The notes under the pieces: model-generated | Told to the model about the DNA's origin: nothing | The model's database searches: none | The model's input: the letters and a program-made list of their open reading frames with translations, nothing else | Shown: one piece after another, positions 55,207-64,000 of the stretch | Position numbering within the stretch: the first letter of the stretch is position 1 | Layout: each line of letters opens with the position of its first letter | Translations under genes and position numbers: made by a program | NCBI RefSeq assembly: GCF_007565055.1 | Contig: NC_044552.1 | Coordinates: 150,369,859 to 150,433,858, forward strand | Direction: 5' to 3' | DNA length: 64,000 nucleotides | DNA from: Rhinopithecus roxellana | Lineage: Eukaryota > Chordata > Mammalia > Primates > Cercopithecidae

Positions 55207-56030
55207 TTTTTTTTTTTTTTTTTTTTTACTATTTAAAGGGGTAGCTTAATTGTTTATTTAGCAATTAAATTTGTGGGGGAGGAGAACTAAAACTAGGTGC
55301 TTGCTTTACAGTGGCTGAGATGGAGCCAGCAGGAAAGCTGGGCCAGGCAGAGATGGACAAGCAGCTGCCTTTGAGTTGCTGTGGCAGCAACATAGCGGCC
55401 AGTGGTTTGGCAAAGAAGGTAACATCAAGGTTTGGTCAATGCAGCAGGGGCAAGAGTTCAAGCAGTGCTACCCCAACTTGACAAGAGAGGCAGAGAAACC
55501 CAAGGATTCCAGCTCATCTGTCTGGACACTCCACAGCCACCAAAGAGCCAGCACTATCTCCCTGGATCTGGGCACCTTCCAACCTTGAGAAGACTCAGGA
55601 CTGCAGAATGGTATGCCGTGAGGAAGTTAGGAGGCAGCTAGCCTTGGAGGCTGCTCTGTGGCAACTGCCCACTTCCTGGACCCAGGCTGGCCACTGGCTC
55701 TCCGAGGCCTGCCAGCCTTGCCCAGCATCCTGCAGTCAGAAGAAGGAAGAGGAGAGAAAAGGGATAAAGGAGAGAACAAAGCTGTCAACACTCTTGTTGG
55801 AGGGACTTGAATTAAACACCCAGAATTCTGGCATGAATGGAGAGGGCTGCTCCCACAATGTCACTGTACCATGCCTTGCATCAACTCTCTGCATCCTGAT
55901 TTTAGACAGGAGGACTCACCAATTTGAAGAAATGATGCTATTTCCAGGGCTGAGAGCCCTGAAAGAATCCAGATGGGTCTGTCTGGTGCATTGTAGAGCT
56001 GTAATGTAATATAATGTAGAGTCTCTTATG
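55207..56030 (-). pseudogene. Candidate retroposed cDNA, minus strand, unidentified parent
   Basis: A run of 21 T (55207-55227) marks a possible antisense poly-A tail. On the minus strand an AATAAA (complement of 55253-55258) lies 25 nt upstream of that tail, the normal spacing for an mRNA end. No Alu or L1 sequence separates them, so the body may be a retrocopy of an mRNA 3' end. I cannot identify a parent protein on either strand, and the right-hand boundary and target duplication are not found. The plus-strand frames of 70 and 133 codons here (55376-55588, 55608-56009) are also unidentified. An unlisted repeat is an alternative. Confidence 0.35.
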
Positions 56031-56395
56031 TAACTTACTCCTGAGGCAACAATCCAGCCTCACTGCTTGCACAGCCTAACAAGCAACAAGCGGACAAACA
56101 GGTTAAGCTGCCCTCCCAGCAGGACCGAGAGTCGGGATGACCTGAGAGGTGTGAGGTTGTTCCCAAAGCACTTCCTGAAAGGCCAGCAGTAAACAACCTG
56201 AGCCAGCTTCCCAGGCTTGGCAGGCAGGGCAGCTCCGTCCCTTCTGTGGCCTTGCGGAGCAGCACAGCCCTGGCCAGCACCAGGCTGGCTGCCCGCCCTG
56301 GGGAGTGTCTCCCGCCACCAAGAACCTGAGCGCAGAACCTGCAGGGAACTCGCTCTCAACAAGGGGCTACTCATGCAAGCACAACACATTTCCCA
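56031..56395. other. No recognised feature
   Basis: GC-rich interval; open frames on both strands (up to 118 codons, 56060-56416, -) are unsupported. Confidence 0.35.
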
Positions 56396-56399
56396 TTTG

Positions 56400-56885
56400 C
56401 TGGTGAAAAGAGTCAAACTCTGTAAAATATTTGAAGAGATTTATTCTGAGCCAAATATGAGTGACCATGGCCTGTGACATGTGCCCAAGGTGGTGGGAGC
56501 ACAGCTTGGTTATACACATTGTAGGGAGACATGAGACTTCAATCACATACATTTAAGAAATACCTTGGTTCATCCAGAAAGGTGGGACAACTTCAGATTT
56601 TATCATGCAGATGAAACCTGCTGCCCGGTAGCAGGTAGCAGGTAGCAGGCTTCAGAGAGAAGAGATGGTAAATGTTTCTTACCAAACTTCAGGTCTGTAC
56701 TGATGGTCATGCTGGTCAGCTTTTCTTGAATTCCAAAAGGGAGGTGGGCGTGATGAAGCCCGTCCCACCTCCTCTTCCCATCACAGCCTGAACCAGCTTT
56801 TCAGATGAACTATGGAGTGCCCTGGCTGGGTTCATTCAGATGTTTGGGGGTGGGGGGAGCTTAATATTTTATTTTTTGTGTATGC
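56400..56885 (-). repeat. ERV-derived or similar interspersed repeat, minus strand
   Basis: The series 'gagatttattctgagccaaatatgagtgacc' (abridged), 'catgtgcccaaggtggt', 'catttaagaaataccttggttc' (abridged), 'tttatcatgcagatgaaacc', 'ggcttcagagagaagagatgg' (abridged) and 'cattcagatgtttggggg' is one I recognise as dispersed in primate genomes, but I cannot recall its name. It has internal deletions. GGTAGCA is repeated three times in tandem at 56627-56647. Confidence 0.5.
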
Positions 56886-57195
56886 ATTTAAACTTGACGA
56901 AAGATGGAAAAATTAGGTTGTTGCAGCAATTTGGAGTCTAACGTTCCTAGAGAAAAGGTGGAAAATTACCAGATTCATGAAGAAGGCAAGCAAAAATTTT
57001 CTGTTTATGGGCTGTGCGCAGGGTCAGGCTCTCACACCAGTCACACCCGATGTAGCCTCAGAACTAACCCCAGGAGGCAGGAGCACCCTCATTTTCCACG
57101 AAAGGCAACATTCAGCGAGGCCAAGTCATTTTCCTGACGTCGAGTGGCTTACATATTGCCAAACATTTTGCATTGTTAATAAAAAATTTACTAAG
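56886..57195. other. No recognised feature
   Basis: Short interval before an Alu; an open frame of 90 codons (56977-57249) runs into that Alu. Nothing recognised. Confidence 0.35.
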
Positions 57196-57196
57196 A

Positions 57197-57545
57197 CTGG
57201 GCTGGGCACGGTGGCTCATGCCTGTGATCCCAGCATTTTGGGAGGCTGAGACGGGCAGATCACCTGAGTCAGGAGTTCGAGACCAGCCTGGCCAACATGG
57301 CGAAACCCCATCTCTACTAAAAATACAAAAATTAGCCAGGCGTGGTAGTGCACCCCTGTAATCCCAGCTACTTGGGAGGCTGAGGCAGGAGAATTTCTTG
57401 AGCCCAGGATGTGGAGGTTGCAGTGAGCCGAGATTGCACCATTGCACTCCAGCCTGGGAGAGAGAGCAAAATTCCGTCTCAAAGAAAAAGAAAAAGAGAA
57501 AAAAAGAAAGAAAAGAAAGAAAAAAAATATATATATATACATATT
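57197..57545 (+). mobile_element. Alu SINE (AluS-like), plus strand, with A-rich/AT tail
   Basis: GGGCTGGGCACGGTGGCTC start, both monomers, and 'cagtgagccgagattgcacc' in the right arm. The tail is A/G-rich (AAAGAAAAAG units, 57480-57525) and ends in ATATATATATACATAT. Confidence 0.95.
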
Positions 57546-58415
57546 TTTACGGGTTACTAATATGACATTTCATTTAAATGTGGTAAACATACAGGTTCTA
57601 TTGCAACAGTATGTGTGAGTCTGAAAGCTGGAGCACTGCGTGTGGTTGGATAAATGGGGATGGGGATTTTCAGTAGAAAATAAAGGAAAGAAAAGGAAAC
57701 TTTCAATATAAACTTGGAATCCCAAGGTGAGTGTAAAATGAAATCATATGGCTATTTATGTAGTCATTTTTTAAAGAATTGAATTGTGAGCTTTTCTTCC
57801 TTCAAAATTCTCGGAATGTGACAGGGATTTTTAACAAACCTCTGTGTACACAGATGCTCTCTGGAGGCTTCGCTTTTGCCCCTTACAGGAGAGTGTTTAG
57901 AAGTCTGCTCTGAAATGTTTTTAGAATTAAGACTATGTCTTCTGTATGTTTAAAATGTTCTCTGTTGCATAACACATAAGAAAATGTTTTATAACTGGTT
58001 CTTAACCTTTTGGGATGGCAAAAGTCTTTGAAAATCTGAAAAGCTACCAGCCCTCTCTCCAGAAACATGCACACAAACGTTAACGGCATCATTGTAAATC
58101 AACCTGCAGGAGCTTTTCGGGTGCCCCTGGAGCCTGTCCGAGCCCCACGCTCACCCACCCTGAGTGCGTGGCCCTGACAGAGGAGGCCCTGGCCTCCTCT
58201 GTAATAGCTTCCGTGTGGGCGTATCTTGCTGTGCCCACGGAGGCCAGGTTTACTCCCTGAGCATTTTCTCATCAGCCAAGCCTCGCCCGTGTTTTCAAGT
58301 AATCAAATAAACTGCGGGAGTGTTCTTTTCCACTGCCCTGAAAATGATTCATCTTTCCAAGCGGAAGAAAGGCTCTCTTCAGGGTGATTAATGGTGTTTG
58401 GGAGCAAAGGGCTGC
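57546..58415. other. No recognised feature
   Basis: AT-rich to 58100 then GC-rich. Short open frames only. Confidence 0.4.
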
Positions 58416-58419
58416 AGCC

Positions 58420-58518
58420 GGTTGCAGCGTGACCCTGGCAGGCCAGCTCTGCTCCCTGGGGCCTGGGGAGCTGGTTGCAGCGTGACCCTGGTAGGCCAGC
58501 TCCGCTCCCTGGGGCCTG
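58420..58518. repeat. 53-bp tandem duplication
   Basis: GGTTGCAGCGTGACCCTGG plus the following AGGCCAGCTC.GCTCCCTGGGGCCTG appears at 58420-58465 and 58473-58518 with two mismatches. It lies 330 bp left of the 52-bp minisatellite but its sequence is unrelated. Confidence 0.93.
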
Positions 58519-58851
58519 AGGCTGCGGCAGCACTGACCCTGTGCCTGCTCATCTACACGGCCAGTGCTTGTAAGTGGGGCCCGACCCATGGAGCAGCCTC
58601 TGCTCCATGGCTAAGAGCATTGGTTGCAGAGGATGCAACACACGGCTGGTGCAACAAACCACGCATGCTTCTCAGCTTTTCAGAGTCCACTGTCTGCGGG
58701 GGACTCAGCATTTCTCATTCCAGCGGGAACCCCAGGCTCCTCGCCTCCTGGGAGAGGCCTGTAGGTCAGAGGGCTCTGAGAGAGAAAATCCTGGGCCATC
58801 CCCTTCCCATTGGAGCCCCAGCCCCAGGCTCAGGCCGGGGACTTCAGATCG

Positions 58852-59163
58852 GGGACCTCAGCGTCTTGGTGGTTTGGGGAGGTCCCCTGCAGTCCTGGCA
58901 TCAGGGACCTCAGCGTCTTGGTGGTTTGGGGAGGTCCCCTGCGGTCCTGGCATCGGGGACCTCAGCGTCTTGGTGGTTTGGGGAGGTCCCCTGCGGTCCT
59001 GGCATCGGGGACCTCAGCGTCTTGGTGGTTTGGGGAGGTCCCCTGCGGTCCTGGCATCGGGGACCTCAGCGTCTTGGTGGATTGGGGCTGTCCTCTGCAG
59101 TCCTGACATCGGGGACCTCAGTGTCTTGGTGGTTTGGGGAGGTCCCCTGCAGCGCTGGCACAA
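58852..59163. repeat. 52-bp minisatellite, about six copies
   Basis: Units start at 58852, 58904, 58956, 59008, 59060 and 59112, each beginning GGGACCTCAG. The three central units are essentially identical; the last two differ by several bases. Each unit contains GGGACCTC and its reverse complement GAGGTCCC, about 20 nt apart, so single strands can fold into an 8-bp-stem hairpin. Because 52 is not a multiple of 3, successive units are read in rotating frames, yet no stop appears in any of the three plus frames. Confidence 0.97.
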
Positions 59164-59564
59164 GGTCGTTGTCTCCCCAGTGCCTGGAGCTGATGGGCTC
59201 CACTCCGGGAGCATGGAATTGGCTCTGCATCCCTTCCTTCTGTGCACCCAGGCCTGGCACACCATTGCTACATTTTCATGTTCAGTGAAGTGAATAAAAC
59301 CACATCACTCCAGCCAGGACTGAAAGTCAGGAGCAGGCACTTGCTGGATGTGTGTGGAGAGTTCAGTTTGATTCACGGGTGAGGCTTGGAGTACAGACGA
59401 GAAAGCCAGGCAGAGAAAGAGTTTGGGGTCTGCCCAGTGCCGGGCACTGGGGTCGTGACAAGCACCTGTAGGCATAGCGTAGGGTTGTTCTCCCCGTGGA
59501 GGGAGGGAGAGTTTTGCTGGGGAGACGAGTCAGTCACTGTCTCTTTCATGCATTCCCCTTTCTT

Positions 59565-59630
59565 CCCAGCACTCACACATGTAAACACATGTGCACACAA
59601 TACACACACATGAACACACACACCCCACCG
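59565..59630. repeat. CA-rich simple repeat
   Basis: Interrupted (CA)n with ACACATG words; it contains ACATGTAAACACATGT-type inverted words. Confidence 0.85.
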
Positions 59631-59657
59631 AGTCTGAGTGTAGAAATTAAGTGTGAC

Positions 59658-59893
59658 TGCCTGCCTCCCTCCCCTCCCTCCTCCCTTCCTTCCCTCCCTC
59701 CCCTCCCTTCCTCCCTCCCCTCCCCCTTCCAGCTCCTTCCCTCCCTCTCTCATTCCCCGCCCTTTCCTTCCTTCCTTCCTTCCTTCCTGCTTTACCGCTT
59801 TCTTCCTCCCTTCCTTCCCTCCTTCCTCCCTCCCTTCCTCCTTCCCACTCTGCCTCCCTTCCTTCCCTCTTCCCTCCCTCCCTCCCTTCCACA
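59658..59893. repeat. Long polypyrimidine (CCTT/CCCTCC)n tract
   Basis: About 235 bp almost entirely C and T on the plus strand, including a (CCTT)5 core near 59767-59790. Only a few purines interrupt it. The 140- and 110-codon plus frames (Pro/Ser/Leu-rich) and the 176-codon Gly/Arg/Glu-rich minus frame (59373-59903) are low-complexity readings of the tract. Confidence 0.97.
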
Positions 59894-62185
59894 GCATGGA
59901 CATAAGTCAACACAATAACACACAACACAATAAGAAGTGTTTAAAAGTAAGAATTTGTTGTCTCTTTACTGAAACATTGTGTTAATTCAAAAAAAGTATT
60001 TTCAAATTGTTTTAGTACAACAGTTCACCTATCCAATTGGTAAATAGGCACAAATCGACACTGTTCGAATTACATTATTTATTTTGTTTAAAAATGCATG
60101 GCTTGGCCGTCAATAATGGACCCAGCAGGAGGACGTCAATTTACTGCAGCTAATAGCAACTGGCTTAGCGTCTCCCGCCTCCATTCTCTCATCAGTACGT
60201 TCCCAGAGTCCGTCCAAAGACATGAGGCCAGATCCAGCCCAGGTTGGCTCAAACACGGCAGTCCCTGTGCCCATCCAGCCCATCCTGCAGCAATGGCTCC
60301 CCAAGGATTCCATGTATGTTGTGGGCACAGTTTGTGGCCAATAAGAAACCTAGGAGACTTAGCTCTTGAAGACTGGAAGTTTGCAAAGCAACCTCGAAAA
60401 GGGATTAAGATCCTTTGTGAATAAATATCTTATGTGTTCTTGGAAGGACTGGAGGAGGAAGCACAGCAGCAGGATTAGGTTGTACGGGATGAAGCAGGAA
60501 AAGGAATGTACTGGGAGAGCTGACTTTTCTTTCCACCTATTATAGAAGTTTTCAAGGTTCATTTAAAAATTATTGTTCTTCACTGAAAAAGCCCCAGAGC
60601 CCAGGTCTTATAAAATCCAATTATTAAAATAATAGAGACAACCTGGAGGCTCCTAGAGTCAGGTTAAAATGGCTCTGCCATCTTTCCGGCCTCCCCTGGC
60701 CTGTGCCAGTTTTGAGAAAGGCGGCCACACAATTTGCCACTCTACAGTGGCAGGGTCCGTCTGCGTCCGAGGCGCCCGCTGTGGGAGCGGGGAGGTGAGG
60801 CCAGGGAGAGACAGAAAGGCCGGGGTGGGGCTGGCTTGTTCAGCAGAGGCTGCAGTTGTGGGTCCTGTTTTGAGACTCTTGCCTTTATCACCATGCCACG
60901 AGGAGACGCCATTGGTATTTGGCTTCGGAAAAGTGCAGGGAAACGCAAAGCCGTCAGGGATGGCTCCTGGTTTGTGTCATTCAAGAGATGCCTGGCTCCG
61001 TTTCCACGGTTTAGCGGCAGACTTTGAGTACATCCAGACATTTTTATGGTTGAATGTGGAAAAGACAGGGTACATATTTCCCCTGAAAGTCGAGTTGCTC
61101 TTTTTTTGCTGGTCTGAGCAACTTTGCTTCCCCAAAGCCAAGGGAACATTTTCTTCAGCAGGGGATGGACGCTGTGTGGGACCGACGCCAGTCTGTCGTG
61201 AAAGGCCAGCTCTGGCCGCAAGGGCCGAGGATGTGTGGGCGAGACTCCGATGGGTATGGCCTGCCAGCACCCAGCAGGCATGAGTGTGGAGCCTGGGAGG
61301 GCTCTGGGGCTGGACTGCCCAGGGGGAGAGGCAGGAGGGAAGGGCCTGGGCTGCTGGAGCTGCTCCTGCTTCTTGTTTTAAAGCAGAAACCAGCAATTTG
61401 GATTTTTACACAAAATGTCATAATTTAAAATATTGGCAATCCAGTTGACCCGTGGGATGGAATTCCTGGCTTGTGCTTGAGCCCAGTCCCACGTCTGACA
61501 GACGTGCGTGGAATGGCTTGTCCAGGGTGCCACAGGCCCTTCATGGGGAAGCCGGGACATGAACTCTGAGCTCCAGGTGATCGGTCCCCAAATCTTCCCA
61601 CAGTGCCATTTGACAACCGTCCTCAGAGACAGTTGTGACCTGGTGGAGGCAGGTGCTAGCTTACACACTCAGTGGCAGAGTTGGGTTACTGTGCTCAACG
61701 AACTTGCCACCCCTTGGATTGGATGATGTCTCTTACAGCTGGCCACCCCTGAAGAAAACGCATATCCCAGGGGCTTTAGTCTCCCCGCGTCATCGGAGGG
61801 AGGCCAGCCACCAGATGCCCTGGGATTCTTTCAAGACGAAGGGAGGAGCCCATGGAAGGCTTCCACCACTGATACTTCAAGCTGAGATAACTACTCCGCC
61901 CTCTGATCCAGGCTGTCCATGGAGATCTCGAAAAAATGCCTGGAATTCGCTTTAGTGTGTCCACATCCAAGGAGAGAATCAGCGAGTGCTTCCTCTCCTG
62001 AAGCCTGGAGCCACCTCAGAACTGCCCACATGGGGAGCGGCTGGCTGGGGAGAGCTCTGGATTGGGGGGCTCTGGTCATAGCCTCGTCTCTGTCACACTG
62101 GGTGACGTCCTGTGCAGGGGTGCTTTTCGGTCCTTAGCCTTTGGCATTTCTAAAATGAGAAGGCTGGATTGTTCTCACCCAGATC
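59894..62185. other. No recognised gene; GC-rich at 60660-61370
   Basis: AT-rich at 59940-60090, then mixed. At 60669-61283 a 204-codon plus frame and at 60742-61281 a 179-codon minus frame overlap, and neither has a recognised domain. A modest CpG cluster (60755-60830) is too small to call a promoter. Confidence 0.4.
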
Positions 62186-62189
62186 CAAA

Positions 62190-62340
62190 GCCTATAATCG
62201 CTGGAATCTTGGAGCCCTGGTTGCAAGTCCCAGCCTGCATGTTACCTGGGGCAGATTATTTAACCCCTGTGTCCTTCAATTTTCTTATCGGTGAGATGAT
62301 AAGCCGGTTAGGGTTCCTTGAGATAATGTGAGCGTTCCTA
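62190..62340 (+). repeat. MIR SINE fragment
   Basis: 'cttggagccctggttgcaagtcccagcc' (abridged), 'gggcagattatttaacccctgtg' (abridged), 'caattttcttatcggtgagatg' (abridged) and 'gataatgtgagcg' give the MIR order. Confidence 0.85.
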
Positions 62341-63351
62341 AGATAAGCTTCCCACCCTCCACCAGTGTGTCTTCACCTAGCACAGCACTTGCCCCAAACT
62401 GACTGCGGAATAACAACCTGGGATCTAACGTGGCAGTCAGGATGCACAGGACTTGAAAACACAGCCACCAGGACATGCTAAGCCTGCCTGGAAATGTTCG
62501 TGTTGTACAGTGGAAACCACAGAAGAGTCTGAAGGGTTTGAAGCTTGTGGGTGGAGAATTGGGCGAATCATGTTCCCTCTGAGAATAAACCACAACAACA
62601 GTTCTTCGCTTTTTTTTCTGGGACTTGGGCAACTTCATGGTTCCAAGTGAGGATGTGATGAAAACTATATAAACTGCCCCAGGAAAGAGGCACATATGCT
62701 TATATACGTTGAATTCTGTATTCAAACCTGCACGTTTCATGGACTTTAGGAAACCCATTCCTGAATACTTATGGCTTTGGAAGTTTCTCCTCAAGTAAAA
62801 GGAGGCTCAGGAACGGTTGGCTACACAGAGGCTTCCTGGGGAGCACGGTTGGGACTTACTTGAAGGAGATGCTGCCCAGCAGACTCTCCTGAAGATGTGG
62901 GCTTAGCTGAGGGTGGTTTAGGGAGCCCAGGGAGGTTTCTCTGCCACCATCCATGTCTCTTTAGAGGGTCACAGATCCTGGTCTTCAGAAGCCCCTGTCA
63001 ACAAAGCAAGTACAGACGGTATCCCCGGGGGTACCAATCACCAAGGGCAGCCGTCACTGACTGAGTACTGCCTGCTGGAGACAGTGCCCCTGTCCAAGTT
63101 GAGCCTGGGTCCAGGTTCAAGACCGCCTGAGTCCAACGCTATTGACCACTGTGGCTTCAATAACAGGGATGTTTAAACATTGTTCCAAAATTGTTCTGCC
63201 ACATGATGCTGAAACCTCCCCGTCCTTACTGCTTGGGGGGTCCCCAGGTCATTTCTCAGATGTGAAATGGAGTTCAGTGTCCTTGCTTTTTTGTCATGGA
63301 TTCTCAGCCTTCAGTCCTTTTGCTTTCCTCTACACTTCTGGTGCCAAAATC
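62341..63351. other. No recognised feature
   Basis: Mixed sequence; a 169-codon minus-strand frame (62285-62794) begins to the right and runs into the MIR, so it is not credible as a gene. Confidence 0.4.
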
Positions 63352-63714
63352 TGTGTCAGTCAGAGTTTGACGAGAGAAACAGAGCCAGTAGGAAGCACAC
63401 ACTGACTCGGCACAGAGAGCTGACTTGGGCAATAAGGGGTGTGGTGAGTCCAGCATCTTAGGGCAGAGGCTGAGCAGGCTGGAGTGGCCGTCCACAGGGG
63501 CCTTTCCTCACCAGAGAGGCCCCGGGTCACCCCAGAAGTCCTTTTGACTGAATCAGGCCCACCCAGGTTGTCTGTCATAATTTTTTTACTTCAAGTCAAC
63601 TGATTATGGACTTTAATCACATTGGTTTTCTTCACAGCAACACTTGTTGTTTGATAGAGTGAATTAATGGGGATGGTAGCCTTGCCAGGTTGACATAGAA
63701 AACTGACCATCGCA
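63352..63714 (-). mobile_element. ERVL/MaLR-like LTR, minus strand
   Basis: Plus-strand left end TGTGTCAGTCAGAGTTTGAC and right end AAACTGACCATCGCA are the outer ends of an antisense LTR (minus reading TGCGATGGTCAGTTTTC ... CTGACACA). The inner blocks 'gactgaatcaggcccaccc', 'caagtcaactgattatgg' and 'ccttgccaggttgacatag' fit a dispersed primate LTR I cannot name exactly. Confidence 0.65.
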
Positions 63715-64000
63715 GTCCTCCCCTTGTCAACCTGGCACTCATGCACACCTCTTTAAACCACACTTAATTTTCAAATAAAGACAACAAGAAGTCATACCTC
63801 TGCACCCAGTGGTACAATTTCATACAACCAACAATACACTAGCTCTTTCCCCAGAAGAGGACACTAAGTTCTTGGTTGATGTTTATTCTTTTTTTGACAT
63901 CTTGTAACTTAAATACTGTCAAGTAAAGTTAATTATTATTAAATCATCTTATGTTACATTATAAAAAAAGAAGGAAAGGAAGAAAACAAAAATATTGGGT
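63715..64000 (-). mobile_element. Probable internal sequence adjoining the LTR, cut by window edge
   Basis: On the minus strand the purine run AAGGGGAGGA (complement of 63716-63725) sits directly before the LTR start, like a retroviral polypurine tract. The LTR would then be the 3' LTR and this segment the end of the internal region. The remainder is AT-rich and ends in A-rich simple sequence near 63960-63985. No coding remnant is visible. Confidence 0.45.

Larger units (their letters stand above)
58398..59288 (+). other. Long open frame across the minisatellite, coding status doubtful
   Basis: A 296-codon ATG-to-stop frame, the longest in the window. Residues 1-150 show no domain I recognise apart from a short hydrophobic stretch (ALTLCLLIYTA). 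The remainder is the 52-bp repeat translated with a 52-residue super-period containing GGLGRSPAVLASG-type and SWWFGEVPC-type phrases. A second frame (58574-59293, 239 codons) and a third (58810-59106, 98 codons) are open over the same repeat. An AATAAA follows at about 59293. The openness is explained by the repeat being stop-free in three frames. I list it because of its length and not because I think it is a gene. Confidence 0.25.

Noticed and set aside
59373..59918. Gly/Arg/Glu-rich and Pro/Ser/Leu-rich long open frames
   Set aside because: They read the polypyrimidine tract on either strand; composition alone explains the lack of stops.
60669..61283. 204-codon plus frame near a CpG cluster as a candidate gene
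   Set aside because: A 179-codon frame opposes it on the minus strand, no domain is visible and the CpG cluster is too small for a convincing promoter.

Overview
This is primate nuclear DNA. It carries about fourteen Alu elements, including two AluY-type copies, together with MaLR LTRs (THE1, MST and MLT1 classes), old L1M, L2 and MIR pieces and a Tigger7-like DNA transposon. That mix is typical of a catarrhine (human, ape or Old World monkey) genome. Human is the likely source but the sequence alone does not prove it. One AluY copy (42926-43208) carries variants I associate with Old World monkey AluY lineages, so species should be checked.

I found no functional protein-coding gene that I can support, and no rRNA, tRNA, snRNA, CRISPR array or bacterial-type operon. 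The many open frames are short, lie in GC-rich or repeat DNA, and match no family I recognise. The one gene-derived locus identified with confidence is a processed pseudogene of SPTLC2 (38484-39884, plus strand). It is intronless and 5'-truncated, has several frameshifts and an internal deletion, and has lost its stop codon. A second, weaker retrocopy candidate lies on the minus strand from 55207 to about 56030.

Layout. 1-8.2 kb: AT-rich then GC-rich sequence without a recognised gene, with a rearranged Alu, a MIR, an L1M piece and a MaLR LTR. 8.2-15 kb: an Alu, a MIR, a probable solo LTR (10626-11103), GC-rich unassigned sequence, a degenerate TATC tract and an L2. 15-21.2 kb: a Tigger7-like transposon split by a THE1 LTR, an inverted pair of related segments, a G-rich minisatellite, an MLT1-type LTR, an AAGG microsatellite and a 220-bp direct duplication. 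22-35 kb: Alu-dense, mostly minus strand, with L1M, L2 and MLT1 remnants and a (TC)25 tract. 36.1 kb: a pure interstitial telomeric (CCCTAA)n block. 38.5-40.3 kb: the SPTLC2 pseudogene. 40.8-52 kb: MST LTRs, AluY, MIR, L2 and L1M. 52.8-55.1 kb: a near-complete THE1 provirus inside an Alu-monomer fragment. 55.2-59.9 kb: the retrocopy candidate, an ERV-like repeat, an Alu, a 52-bp minisatellite that is open in all three plus frames, and a long polypyrimidine tract. 60-64 kb: GC-rich unassigned sequence, a MIR, and an LTR with adjoining internal sequence running off the right edge.

There is no pathway or gene cluster here. The window records retrotransposition, local duplication and tandem-repeat growth. 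The most unusual features are the telomeric block, the 52-bp minisatellite, the 220-bp direct duplication and the SPTLC2 pseudogene. All family names come from remembered consensus sequences, so subfamily labels are tentative.
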